Shown one piece after another: positions 1-6,198 of a DNA stretch of 6,198 bases. Made by a program: the position numbers and the translations under genes. Within the stretch, counting starts at the first letter, position 1; each line of letters starts with the position of its first letter. The stretch comes from Acidobacteriota bacterium (GTDB taxonomy: Bacteria; Acidobacteriota; Vicinamibacteria; Vicinamibacterales; UBA2999). The stretch covers positions 1 through 6,198 of the forward strand of contig JACCSI010000520.1 of assembly GCA_013813075.1 (NCBI GenBank), given 5' to 3'. Under the pieces are notes generated by a model that saw nothing but the letters and a program-made list of their open reading frames with translations, was not told where the DNA came from and searched no databases.

Positions 1-22
1 CGGCTTGTCTGTGTATTTCTGG

Positions 23-27
23 GGAGG
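23..27 (+). promoter_or_regulatory. Shine-Dalgarno site that decides the start of the SRPBCC gene
   Basis: GGAGG lies inside a purine-rich run (21-30). It is 9 bases before the ATG at 37 but only 3 bases before the in-frame GTG at 31. The spacing favours ATG 37. The 20 bases before it show no convincing promoter, and the region upstream is outside the window. Confidence 0.7.
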
Positions 28-36
28 GGAGTGCCT

Positions 37-897
37 ATGGATCGCCTTACAGCCTACGAAGACCGCTCGAGCGAGAAGCTGGCCGTGGGGCTGGGCTGGT
101 TGAGTATCGCGCTGGGTCTTGCCGAGCTCGCGGCGCCACGCAGGGTCGCGCGGCTCGTCGGAATAATGCCCGACGACACGACCGTTGCTGTCCTCCGCTC
201 TTATGGCGCTCGTAGCATAGGCAACGGCTTCGCCATTCTCGCGCAACCCGACCAGGCGACATGGCTGTGGTCGCGCGTCGCAGGCGATGCGCTGGACTTT
301 GCGGCGCTCACGGGCGCGATGAATTCACCAGCCACACATCGCAGCCGCGCCATCTGTGCCACTGTTGCCGTATTGGGCGTGACCGCGCTCGATGTGCTCT
401 GCGCGCGCCGGTTGAGGCAAGAGGAGCAGAATCGGTTTGGCATGGGTGACCGTCACGCGGCGTCGTCACATCGGACTCGCGGCTCGGCACGCGCAGTGCG
501 AGTGGCGGAAGCGGTGACGATCAACGCACCACTGGAGCGCGTGCAAGAGCGCTGGGCCAACCTGGAGTCGATGCCGTCGTCGCTACGAAATCTGACCGCG
601 AATCAACCGGACGCTCCGGGCGGCGCGAGCATCGAGTTCCGCGCAGCCCCGGCCGGCCGCGGCACGCAGGTCCATGTCGGATTTGAGTACACGCCCACCG
701 GCGGCGCCCTCGGTGGTGTGGTGGCAAAGATGTTCAGCCAGGATCCCGCCGGCCAGCTTCGGCACGACTTGCGCTGCTTCAAGCAGTTGATGGAAACCGG
801 CGAAATCACGTTGTCCGACGGCCCCGCGCTGTGGCGCCCGGCACAACCTGCCGCTGAGACCCGAGACGTGCGGTGGGCCGCAGGAGTGGAGGTCTGA
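37..897 (+). CDS. Membrane-anchored SRPBCC (cyclase/dehydrase-like) protein with shortened lipid-binding fold
   Basis: Predicted 286-residue protein; the start is ATG 37 rather than GTG 31 because of ribosome-binding-site spacing. The N-terminal half (about residues 16-123) is hydrophobic, with likely membrane segments near 17-33 and 105-122 and a middle part (about 53-92) containing [10 protein letters not shown] and [12 protein letters not shown]. This resembles the integral-membrane part found in front of SRPBCC domains in some soil bacteria. After a polar linker (about 126-152), residues 154-256 match the SRPBCC fold: an opening strand ([14 protein letters not shown]) and a closing helix ([20 protein letters not shown]). 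The central strands usual for the family appear to be missing: residues 185-200 jump from the first helix region almost straight to the late [11 protein letters not shown] strand. SRPBCC domains bind hydrophobic ligands; the ligand here is unknown. The gene lies one base before the alcohol dehydrogenase, so the two are probably co-translated. Family assignment is from recognised pattern, not from a search. Confidence 0.8.
   Translation: MDRLTAYEDRSSEKLAVGLGWLSIALGLAELAAPRRVARLVGIMPDDTTVAVLRSYGARSIGNGFAILAQPDQATWLWSRVAGDALDFAALTGAMNSPATHRSRAICATVAVLGVTALDVLCARRLRQEEQNRFGMGDRHAASSHRTRGSARAVRVAEAVTINAPLERVQERWANLESMPSSLRNLTANQPDAPGGASIEFRAAPAGRGTQVHVGFEYTPTGGALGGVVAKMFSQDPAGQLRHDLRCFKQLMETGEITLSDGPALWRPAQPAAETRDVRWAAGVEV
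888..892 (+). promoter_or_regulatory. Shine-Dalgarno site of the alcohol dehydrogenase gene
   Basis: GGAGG sits 6 bases before ATG 899 and lies inside the last codons of the upstream SRPBCC gene (stop TGA 895-897). This layout suggests that ribosomes finishing the first gene re-initiate on the second. Confidence 0.75.
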
Positions 898-898
898 C

Positions 899-2068
899 AT
901 GAAAGCCAACTGCTGGATGGGCATGCGGAACATGCAGGTGAACGAGGTGCCGGATCCGAAGATCCTCAACCAGCGCGACGCCATCATCAAGATCACGTCC
1001 ACCGCCATTTGCGGCTCGGACCTGCACCTCTACAACGGCTTCATCCCCTCTATGAAACGCGGCGACGTCGTGGGTCACGAGTTCATGGGTGAGGTGGTTG
1101 AAAAAGGGAGCAACGTCACCAATCTCAACATCGGCGATCGGGTGGTCGTGCCATTCCCAATCGCATGCGGACATTGTTCGCAGTGCGAGCGCGAACTGTA
1201 TTCCCTCTGCGAGAACTCAAACCCTAACGGGTGGATGGCTGAGAAGATCTACGGGTACTCGCCGTGCGGCATCTTCGGGTATTCGCACATGCTTGGCGGC
1301 TACGCCGGGGGGCAGGCCGAGTACGCCCGGGTGCCGTTTGCCGACGTCGGGCCCATCAAAATACCCGACGAGCTCAGCGACGAACAGGTGCTGTTCCTCT
1401 CGGACATCTTTCCAACCGGCTGGATGGCTGCCGAAGCATGCGACATCAAGCCGGGTGACACCATTGCAGTGTGGGGATGCGGCCCGGTCGGACAGTTCGC
1501 GATCAGGAGCGCCTATATGCTCGGCGCCGAGAGAGTAATCGCCATCGATCGGTTCGAGTATCGTCTCCGCATGGCCCGCGAGAAAGCCGGCGCCGAGACG
1601 CTTAACTATGAACAGGTGAACGTCCCCGACGCGCTGCGCGAGATGACCGGCGGGCGTGGGCCGGATTCGTGTATCGATGCCGTCGGCATGGAAGGCCACG
1701 CGCCCGGTCTCAAAGGCGCCTACGACAAGATCAAGACCAACCTGATGATGGAAGCCGACCGCCCGGTGGCGTTACGACAAGCGATTCTTGCCTGCCGTAG
1801 CGGCGGGGTCATCTCGGTCGCGGGTGTCTACGGCGGCTTCATCGACAAGTTCCCGATGGGCGCCATTGTCAATCGGTCACTGACGATCCGGTCCGGCCAG
1901 ACGCACGTGCAGCGTTACATGCGTCCCCTGCTGGAGCGGATCAAGAACAAGGAGATCGACCCGAGCTTTGTCATCACCCATCGGATGCGTCTCGACGACG
2001 CACCCGAAGGCTACAACACGTTCTTCAAGAAAGAAGACGAGTGCGTCAAGGTGGTGCTCACGCCTTAG
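899..2068 (+). CDS. Zinc-dependent alcohol dehydrogenase, formaldehyde-dehydrogenase-like (MDR family)
   Basis: 389-residue cytoplasmic medium-chain dehydrogenase, expected to oxidise an alcohol or aldehyde adduct with NAD. The GroES-like catalytic domain comes first. C38 (in AICGSD) and H60-E61 (in VGHEF) are the catalytic zinc positions. C90, C93, C96 and C104 are the four structural-zinc cysteines, all present. The motif SDIFPTGW (168-175) is typical of the glutathione-independent formaldehyde dehydrogenase branch, in which the Asp (here D169) can be the third zinc ligand. The Rossmann motif GCGPVG is at 193-198, followed by D217 at the end of the second strand, which suggests NAD rather than NADP. 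The extra loop at about 262-295 (VGMEGHAPG... to [11 protein letters not shown]) is also typical of this FDH-like group. Length is normal and all key residues are intact, so it is probably active. The true substrate (formaldehyde, another aldehyde or a secondary alcohol) cannot be read from sequence. It follows the SRPBCC gene by one base. Confidence 0.93.
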   Translation: MKANCWMGMRNMQVNEVPDPKILNQRDAIIKITSTAICGSDLHLYNGFIPSMKRGDVVGHEFMGEVVEKGSNVTNLNIGDRVVVPFPIACGHCSQCERELYSLCENSNPNGWMAEKIYGYSPCGIFGYSHMLGGYAGGQAEYARVPFADVGPIKIPDELSDEQVLFLSDIFPTGWMAAEACDIKPGDTIAVWGCGPVGQFAIRSAYMLGAERVIAIDRFEYRLRMAREKAGAETLNYEQVNVPDALREMTGGRGPDSCIDAVGMEGHAPGLKGAYDKIKTNLMMEADRPVALRQAILACRSGGVISVAGVYGGFIDKFPMGAIVNRSLTIRSGQTHVQRYMRPLLERIKNKEIDPSFVITHRMRLDDAPEGYNTFFKKEDECVKVVLTP

Positions 2069-2697
2069 CGTTTGAACAATCCGACGTACGCGGCCTTACC
2101 CCGCACCCGGCCCGCCATGGCGGCGAGGACCGCAGTGCGGGTGAGTGGTGGAGACTGCCCCACGGCAGGCACGTTGATGATCTCGTCGAGCGCATACAGC
2201 TCGAACGTGTAGTGATGTGGCGGCCCGGCAGACGGAGCGCCTGGACCGCGATAGTACGGACCACTGGCGCTGATCTGACGCGTGCCGTCAGGCAACTGCG
2301 CGCCTTGCGGCAGACCCTCCGGCAGACTGCGGGTAGCGCCCGGGATGTTCCACAGCATCCAGTGCAGGATGTCGTCAGTGCCGTTACCGATCGCCGCATC
2401 CAGGTCTCGTGCAATCAGCACGAAACTTTGCGTGCCCTCTGGGACATTGCTCCAGGACAATGCCGGCGACAGCTGGGCGCCCGCCTGCGTGTGCTTCGCG
2501 GGAATCATCCCCCCGTCGGACCACGCCGCGGTCGTGAGCGTCATCACTTGAATTGGGCCACGCCGTTGTCCGCCGCCGGGCCCGCCAGGCCCGCCCGGAG
2601 GCTGAGTGCCTGCCGGGGGTTGACCTGCGGGAGGATTCTGCGCCGCGACCGTCACCGCGGCAAGCATCAGAAGAATACCGACTTGAAGAATTCGCAT
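2065..2697 (-). CDS. Secreted PEBP-family protein (YbhB/YbcL, Raf-kinase-inhibitor-like)
   Basis: 210-residue protein with a signal peptide (hydrophobic residues about 4-18; probable cleavage in VAA|Q after residue 19). A disordered stretch rich in Pro, Gly and Gln follows (about 21-48), then a PEBP domain (about 50-208). Recognisable family pieces are the [20 protein letters not shown] segment (76-95) leading into [13 protein letters not shown] (112-119), [10 protein letters not shown] (146-155) and [11 protein letters not shown] (161-171). These include the Asp and His residues that line the small anion-binding pocket of PEBPs. The cysteine often present after GP in the second conserved region is absent here (GPGAP). 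Bacterial PEBPs have few proven functions; binding of a small phosphorylated or acidic ligand is known for the fold. It is the second gene after the DUF1028 gene. The stop TAA (2065-2067) overlaps the stop of the converging alcohol dehydrogenase. Confidence 0.92.
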   Translation of the reverse strand: MRILQVGILLMLAAVTVAAQNPPAGQPPAGTQPPGGPGGPGGGQRRGPIQVMTLTTAAWSDGGMIPAKHTQAGAQLSPALSWSNVPEGTQSFVLIARDLDAAIGNGTDDILHWMLWNIPGATRSLPEGLPQGAQLPDGTRQISASGPYYRGPGAPSAGPPHHYTFELYALDEIINVPAVGQSPPLTRTAVLAAMAGRVRGKAAYVGLFKR

Positions 2698-2703
2698 CGG
2701 GTT

Positions 2704-2708
2704 CTCCT
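2704..2708 (-). promoter_or_regulatory. Shine-Dalgarno site of the PEBP gene, overlapping the upstream stop codon
   Basis: AGGAG on the minus strand lies 6 bases before the PEBP ATG (2697-2695). It overlaps the TAG stop of the DUF1028 gene (2709-2707), sharing two bases. This supports translational coupling of the two genes. Confidence 0.75.
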
Positions 2709-3546
2709 ATTGGAAGGTCGCCGGCTGCTTTTTACGCCACGCGTCGTAGCGGCCGCGCAGTGTTTTTACCGGGTTGAGGTTCTCGCCTTCTTTGACTTGC
2801 CCGGCCCCTTTGTCGGGCCCTGGTTGCGACACGGTGATGTACATCGCGTACTTGCCGTTGTTGTGCGAGTCGCCACTGGTGTCGCTTTTGTCAGCCATCA
2901 GGATGTAGGCAATATGCGATGTCCGACCATCGCAGGCGATCTTCGGCATCGTGCCGTCCGTCGGCCACGGCGCACACACGCAACGACTATCACCGCCCGA
3001 ACCGTCGGCGGCATCCATGGCGGCCATCACCCGATCGGTCAGCGCGCCTGGCGTCTTGAGAAACGCCTGCACGGCGTTGGGCATCACGCTGCCCGGGCGG
3101 AGGATGTTGCCCTGGATGGAATAAAAAATCTCGGTGCCAGGCACTTGGCCTTGAATGTCTTGTGACACGTAACCATTAGTGAGCCCGGAGTGACCGGCCA
3201 TGCGCCCTTCGAGATCCAGGATCCCGAACTGACGACTCTGAAAGGCGGGGTCCTCCGCCAGCATTTCGATGATGCGCTTGGGGTCCGTGCCCTTCTGCAG
3301 TTCCTGGTAGACCAGCATCTGGTTCTTGTGCGTGCTGTCGACGCCCGCCTGGCAGGCCGCTACACCCCTACCGGGAACGACCACGGCCTGCACGCCCATC
3401 AGAAACTGGTCATCACGATCAACGCACGTGGCGGAGGCAATGACGACGCGTCCGGTGCGTTTATCGATGGCGATAACCGACCACGTCGCCAGCGCGCTCG
3501 ACGGAACGGCCAGGACGAGAAGCAGGGATAGGGCATATCGGTGCAT
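2707..3546 (-). CDS. Secreted DUF1028-family protein (putative Ntn-type hydrolase)
   Basis: 279 residues. The family match rests on TWSVIAIDKRTG (21-32) at the start of the mature domain, CVDRDDQFLMGVQAVV (41-56), RQFGILDLEGRMAGHSG (105-121), YSIQGNIL (142-149) and AMDAADGSGGDSR (176-188), the order and spacing seen in DUF1028 proteins. Residues 1-20 form a signal peptide (hydrophobic core about 4-14, then PSSALA). Cleavage after A20 would make T21 the N-terminal residue. DUF1028 is grouped with the Ntn-hydrolase fold, which uses an N-terminal Thr, Ser or Cys as nucleophile, so export and activation could be the same step; this is inference. Four further cysteines at 65, 189, 191 and 205 could form disulfides after export. 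The start is fixed by an in-frame TGA four codons upstream of ATG 3546. No good Shine-Dalgarno site precedes it. It is the first gene of a pair with the PEBP gene (9-base gap). Biological substrate unknown. Confidence 0.88.
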   Translation of the reverse strand: MHRYALSLLLVLAVPSSALATWSVIAIDKRTGRVVIASATCVDRDDQFLMGVQAVVVPGRGVAACQAGVDSTHKNQMLVYQELQKGTDPKRIIEMLAEDPAFQSRQFGILDLEGRMAGHSGLTNGYVSQDIQGQVPGTEIFYSIQGNILRPGSVMPNAVQAFLKTPGALTDRVMAAMDAADGSGGDSRCVCAPWPTDGTMPKIACDGRTSHIAYILMADKSDTSGDSHNNGKYAMYITVSQPGPDKGAGQVKEGENLNPVKTLRGRYDAWRKKQPATFQ

Positions 3547-3554
3547 GGCGCCGA

Positions 3555-3560
3555 ATCATA
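3555..3560 (-). promoter_or_regulatory. Possible -10 box for the DUF1028-PEBP pair
   Basis: TATGAT on the minus strand is one mismatch from TATAAT and ends 8 bases before the ATG at 3546. Transcription from it would begin very near the start codon and give a nearly leaderless mRNA, which would fit the lack of a ribosome-binding site there. There is no matching -35 hexamer at 16-18 bases, so this is a weak call. Confidence 0.25.
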
Positions 3561-3629
3561 TCCCGACTCCTGGCCTCGGCCCGCGGCCTCACCCGTCAAA
3601 ACATGGCACGCAAGCGGTCGGGCAAGAGC

Positions 3630-3650
3630 GAACGGGACCGACTTCCGTTC
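3630..3650 (-). other. Inverted repeat in the helicase-DUF1028 gap
   Basis: GAACGG (3630-3635) and CCGTTC (3645-3650) form a perfect six-base-pair stem with a nine-base loop. No T-tract follows on the minus strand, so it is not a canonical terminator. It could stabilise the helicase mRNA 3' end or be chance in GC-rich DNA. Confidence 0.3.
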
Positions 3651-3670
3651 CCAGTTTCCTCCAAGGCGGC

Positions 3671-3687
3671 GACGGCCGAAGACCGTC
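3671..3687 (-). terminator. Hairpin just after the DEAD-box helicase stop
   Basis: Starting five bases after the helicase TAG, the minus strand reads GACGGTCTTCGGCCGTC. It folds into a 5-7 bp GC-rich stem closed by TTC or by a C(TTCG)G tetraloop with one bulged base. It lacks a following run of T, so it may be a factor-dependent terminator element or an mRNA 3'-end stabiliser rather than a classic intrinsic terminator. Confidence 0.4.
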
Positions 3688-3692
3688 CCCAG

Positions 3693-5414
3693 CTATTGAT
3701 CGCGGTCGCGCCGGATGACGACCTTGTTACCGCGAAGTGAGGCCTGCTTCATCACCGAAATGACGTGCTCGGCCATCGCTTCCGGGACCTCGACGAGCGA
3801 AAAGCCGTCGGCGATTTCGATCTGGCCAAGGTCACGGGAGGTGATGCCGGCTTCGTTGGTGATTGCCCCGACCAGGTCGGCCGGTCGAATACCGGCTCGT
3901 CGCCCGGCGCCAATGAACAGACGCGCGACATTCGGCTGACCAGAACGCGATGGGGGCCGCGTCGGGCGTCGCCCCGAGGCCTCCCGCGTCTCGTCGAAGC
4001 GGCCGCGGCCCTCACGCGGCGCTCGCCCCAATCGGTCATCGCGATCTCGCACCGCGGGCGCCGGCAGATCCTTCTCCTCATTCTCCTCGCCGTCGCCGCT
4101 CATTGCGGCGTGCGCCAGCTTGACCGCGGCAGCCGCAATGTCCATCAGCTCGAATTCCTCGGACAGCGCTTCGATGACGACCTTCACATCGTCCAGGTTG
4201 CCGGCGACGATGCGCTCGCGCAGCGACTCGCGCGTGATCTCCAGTCGACGCGCGCGGAGGTCGGCGACGGTCGGGACGGTGGCGACTTCGATCTTCTGTT
4301 TGGTGAATGCCTCGATGCTGCGAATCAGGCGGTGCTCACGCGGCTCCGCCAACGTGATGGCAGTGCCTTCGCGCCCGGCGCGTCCGGTGCGGCCAATGCG
4401 ATGAATGTATGCCTCCGGCGCCGACGGCACGTCGTAGTTGAACACGTGCGAGAGTTGCGAGATGTCGAGGCCCCGCGCCGCCACGTCGGTGGCAATCAGC
4501 AGGTCGGCCTTTGCCGCCCGGAAGCGCGCCATGACCGCCTCGCGCTGCCGCTGCTGCATGCCGCCGTGCAAGGCCTCGGCGCGATACCCATGCGCGTTCA
4601 GCGTTTCCACCAGCGAGTCAACTTCGATCCGCGTCCGGCAGAACACAAGGGCCGAGGTCGGGCTTTCCATGTCGAGCACGCGTTGCAGCGCCGCAGCCTT
4701 ATGCGCCCGTCCGACGACATACGCGACCTGGCGCACCCGCGGCAGCTTGCCGGCCGCCGTTTTCTCTCGCTGTATCGCAATGCGTTCCGGCTCACGCAGG
4801 TGACGCTCGGCAATCGCCCGGAGCCGCGGCGGCATCGTCGCGGAAAACAGGGCGGTCTGTCGCGCCTCGGGCGTGGACTCGAGAATGGCGTCGATGTCCT
4901 CGGCAAACCCCATGTCCAGCATCTCGTCGGCTTCATCGAGCACGAGCACTTCAAGCGCTTTGAGATCGAGCGAGCGGCGTCCCAGGTGGTCGAGCGCACG
5001 CCCGGGTGTGGCAATCACGATGTCGGCGCCGCGATCGAGGGCCCGAATTTGCTGTGGCATCGACGCGCCTCCATAAAGCGGCACCACGCACAAACCGCTG
5101 CCCCTCGCATATTTATGAGTGGCTTCAGCGACCTGCATCGCCAACTCGCGCGTCGGCACGAGCACCAGCCCGCGCGTCTTGCGTCGCGGGCCGTCGAGCA
5201 GGCGATGAATCATCGGCAACGCAAAGGCCGCCGTCTTGCCGGTCCCGGTCGCGGCCTGCGCCAGCAGATCGCGGCCGCTGAGGAGCACGGGAATCGCTTC
5301 GCGCTGCACCGGTGTCGCTTCCTCGTAACCGAGCGACGTAACGGCGGTGACCAGCGAGTCCGCGAGGCCGAGCGTGCCAAAGCCGGGGGTATCAGAAGTC
5401 GTCAGTGAAGGCAT
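3693..5414 (-). CDS. deaD: DEAD-box ATP-dependent RNA helicase, DeaD/CsdA-like, with DbpA-type RNA-binding domain
   Basis: 573-residue cytoplasmic RNA helicase that unwinds short RNA duplexes with ATP; bacterial relatives act in ribosome assembly, cold adaptation and RNA decay. All core motifs are present in order: Q motif ending at Q37, Walker A AATGTGKT (54-61), PTRELA (87-92), GG (115-116), TPGR (136-139), DEAD (160-163), SAT (191-193), VFCRTR (257-262), ATDVAARGLD (308-317) and HRIGRTGRAG (338-347). A helical extension (about 360-435) follows, then a charged disordered linker (about 438-495, rich in Asp, Glu and Arg). The C-terminal RNA-binding domain (about 496-568, ARLFIGAGRRAGIRPADLVG onward) is of the DbpA/DeaD RRM type, and the protein ends a few residues after it (RRDRDQ). 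It is shorter than E. coli DeaD because it lacks the long basic tail. The start ATG 5414 is six bases after the upstream reductase stop, with only a weak AGAG as ribosome-binding site. The symbol reflects architecture, not demonstrated orthology. Confidence 0.95.
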   Translation of the reverse strand: MPSLTTSDTPGFGTLGLADSLVTAVTSLGYEEATPVQREAIPVLLSGRDLLAQAATGTGKTAAFALPMIHRLLDGPRRKTRGLVLVPTRELAMQVAEATHKYARGSGLCVVPLYGGASMPQQIRALDRGADIVIATPGRALDHLGRRSLDLKALEVLVLDEADEMLDMGFAEDIDAILESTPEARQTALFSATMPPRLRAIAERHLREPERIAIQREKTAAGKLPRVRQVAYVVGRAHKAAALQRVLDMESPTSALVFCRTRIEVDSLVETLNAHGYRAEALHGGMQQRQREAVMARFRAAKADLLIATDVAARGLDISQLSHVFNYDVPSAPEAYIHRIGRTGRAGREGTAITLAEPREHRLIRSIEAFTKQKIEVATVPTVADLRARRLEITRESLRERIVAGNLDDVKVVIEALSEEFELMDIAAAAVKLAHAAMSGDGEENEEKDLPAPAVRDRDDRLGRAPREGRGRFDETREASGRRPTRPPSRSGQPNVARLFIGAGRRAGIRPADLVGAITNEAGITSRDLGQIEIADGFSLVEVPEAMAEHVISVMKQASLRGNKVVIRRDRDQ

Positions 5415-5420
5415 GGAACT

Positions 5421-6198
5421 CTATTCAGGCTGATTGGCGTCCAGCGTCGCGAGGTCCTCGAGTGACAACACGATCGACCCGGCGGCCATGTTCTGTTCGA
5501 GATGCGCGACTGTTGATGTGCCAGGAATCGGCAACATCGCATGTGACCGCGCCAAAAGCCAGGCTAGCGCGATCTGGAACGGTGTGGCTCCATGACCGCG
5601 CGCGACCTGTTCGATCGCGCCTTGCGCGGCAATGGTGCCGGCGGCGAGCGGAACCACCGAATGAACGCGAGCCCCTCGCGTTCACAGTAGTCCACAACAT
5701 CTTCCCACGTTCTGTCGGCCAGGTTGTATTTGTTCTGAATGGCGGCAATCGGGAGCACCGGGCGCGCTCGCGTAATCTCCTCGACACCAACTTCGGACAG
5801 GCCGACGGATTGAATTTTACCTTCCCGGCGCAAGTCGGCCAGCACGCCGAACTGCTCCTCTTCGGGCACACCAGGGTCGATGCGATGGAGCTGATACAGC
5901 TCGATACAGTCGAGGCGAAGGCGTTTCAAGCTCGCCTCCACACATGCGCGCAGATAGTCCGGCCGGCCGTTGGGCGTCCATTGCCCCGGACCGGGCCGAA
6001 CCAGTCCGCCCTGGTCGCAATCAGTAACCCGTCCGGATACGGGTGGAGTGCCTCCGCAATCACCAACTCAGAAATCGCCGGGCCGTACGAATCGGCCGTA
6101 TCAATGAAGTTGACCCCAAGGTCGATTGCGCGCTGCAGCACGCGGACCGATTCCGCAGGATCGTCCGGCGGTCCCCACACGCCGGTGCCAGTCAGACG
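5421..6198 (-). pseudogene. Aldo/keto reductase, 5' end beyond window, two apparent single-base deletions
   Basis: Three minus-strand frames join into one aldo/keto reductase of the pyridoxal-reductase/YdbC-like group. Piece 1 runs from the window edge ([14 protein letters not shown]) through [10 protein letters not shown] to LLIAT near 6013. Piece 2 (about 6010-5653) reads [20 protein letters not shown], then YQLHRIDPG, GKIQSVGLSEV, QNKYNLADRTWEDVVDYCE and GLAFIRWF. Piece 3 (about 5652-5421) reads PLAAGTIAAQGAIEQVARG, PFQIALAWLLARS, LPIPGTSTVAHLEQN and ends NQPE. Adding one base at about 6012 and one at about 5651 makes the 778 bases 780, exactly 260 codons with stop. Catalytic Asp (33 in local numbering), Tyr (38) and His (in LHR) are present. 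The Lys codon (local residue 63) is where the first deletion falls: the observed AGG was probably AAG-G. Without correction, translation stops at 5926. The otherwise clean sequence means recent inactivation or sequencing error. About 20-30 N-terminal residues lie outside the window. Confidence 0.88.

Noticed and set aside
31..36. GTG at 31 as the start of the SRPBCC gene
   Set aside because: It is only 3 bases from the GGAGG, too close for normal initiation, whereas ATG 37 has a 9-base spacing.
583..1008. A 141-codon minus-strand frame across the junction of the SRPBCC and dehydrogenase genes
   Set aside because: It spans two clear plus-strand genes and has no recognisable motif; it is a shadow frame.
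2041..3165. A 374-codon open frame on the plus strand over the PEBP and DUF1028 genes
   Set aside because: It runs through two minus-strand genes with clear signal peptides and family motifs. Its own translation is low-complexity Arg-rich and matches nothing I know.
3190..3531. A 113-codon plus-strand frame inside the DUF1028 gene
   Set aside because: It lies opposite the conserved DUF1028 and signal-peptide coding sequence and has no family features.
3594..3599. TTGACG on the minus strand as a -35 box for the DUF1028 gene
   Set aside because: It is 33 bases from the TATGAT at 3555-3560, about twice the normal spacing, and no -10-like hexamer lies 16-18 bases downstream of it.
3765..5408. 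A 547-codon open frame on the plus strand covering nearly the whole helicase gene
   Set aside because: It is the mirror of a well-conserved DEAD-box gene in GC-rich DNA. Its product is Arg/His-rich with no recognisable domain, and all helicase motifs are on the other strand.
5817..6020. A 67-codon minus-strand frame within the reductase region
   Set aside because: It is the third frame, not used by any of the three reductase pieces, and its product is Arg/Ala-rich with no motif.

Overview
The window is a compact stretch of GC-rich bacterial chromosome with six genes and almost no free intergenic space. I see no rRNA, tRNA, CRISPR array, insertion sequence or phage gene. High GC content, secreted proteins with a Pro/Gly-rich stretch after the signal peptide, and a secreted DUF1028 protein fit a soil Acidobacteriota-type organism (possibly Vicinamibacteria). 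That assignment is an inference from general look, not from a marker gene.

Layout. Plus strand, 37-2068: a membrane-anchored SRPBCC (cyclase/dehydrase-like) protein, followed after one base by a zinc-dependent, formaldehyde-dehydrogenase-like alcohol dehydrogenase. These form a tight two-gene unit. Minus strand, 3546-2065: a secreted DUF1028 protein, followed after nine bases by a secreted PEBP (YbhB/YbcL-type) protein, a second two-gene unit. The alcohol dehydrogenase and PEBP genes converge and their stop codons overlap in the four bases TTAG at 2065-2068. Minus strand, 6198-3693: an aldo/keto reductase gene, cut at its 5' end by the window edge and carrying two apparent single-base deletions, then six bases later an intact DEAD-box RNA helicase with a DbpA-type RNA-binding domain. 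A 146-base gap (3547-3692) separates the helicase from the DUF1028 gene. It holds two hairpins and a possible -10 box.

Functionally, the plus-strand pair looks like a redox or detoxification module whose substrate cannot be read from sequence. The DUF1028/PEBP pair is a small exported module of unknown job. The helicase is probably a housekeeping RNP or ribosome-assembly enzyme. I did not find a clearly new multi-gene system. The points most worth checking are: (1) the DUF1028 protein, where predicted signal-peptide cleavage would expose a threonine as the new N-terminus, as an Ntn-hydrolase would need; (2) the aldo/keto reductase, where one of the two deletions falls in the codon of the catalytic lysine; (3) the SRPBCC domain, which seems to lack about 40 internal residues.
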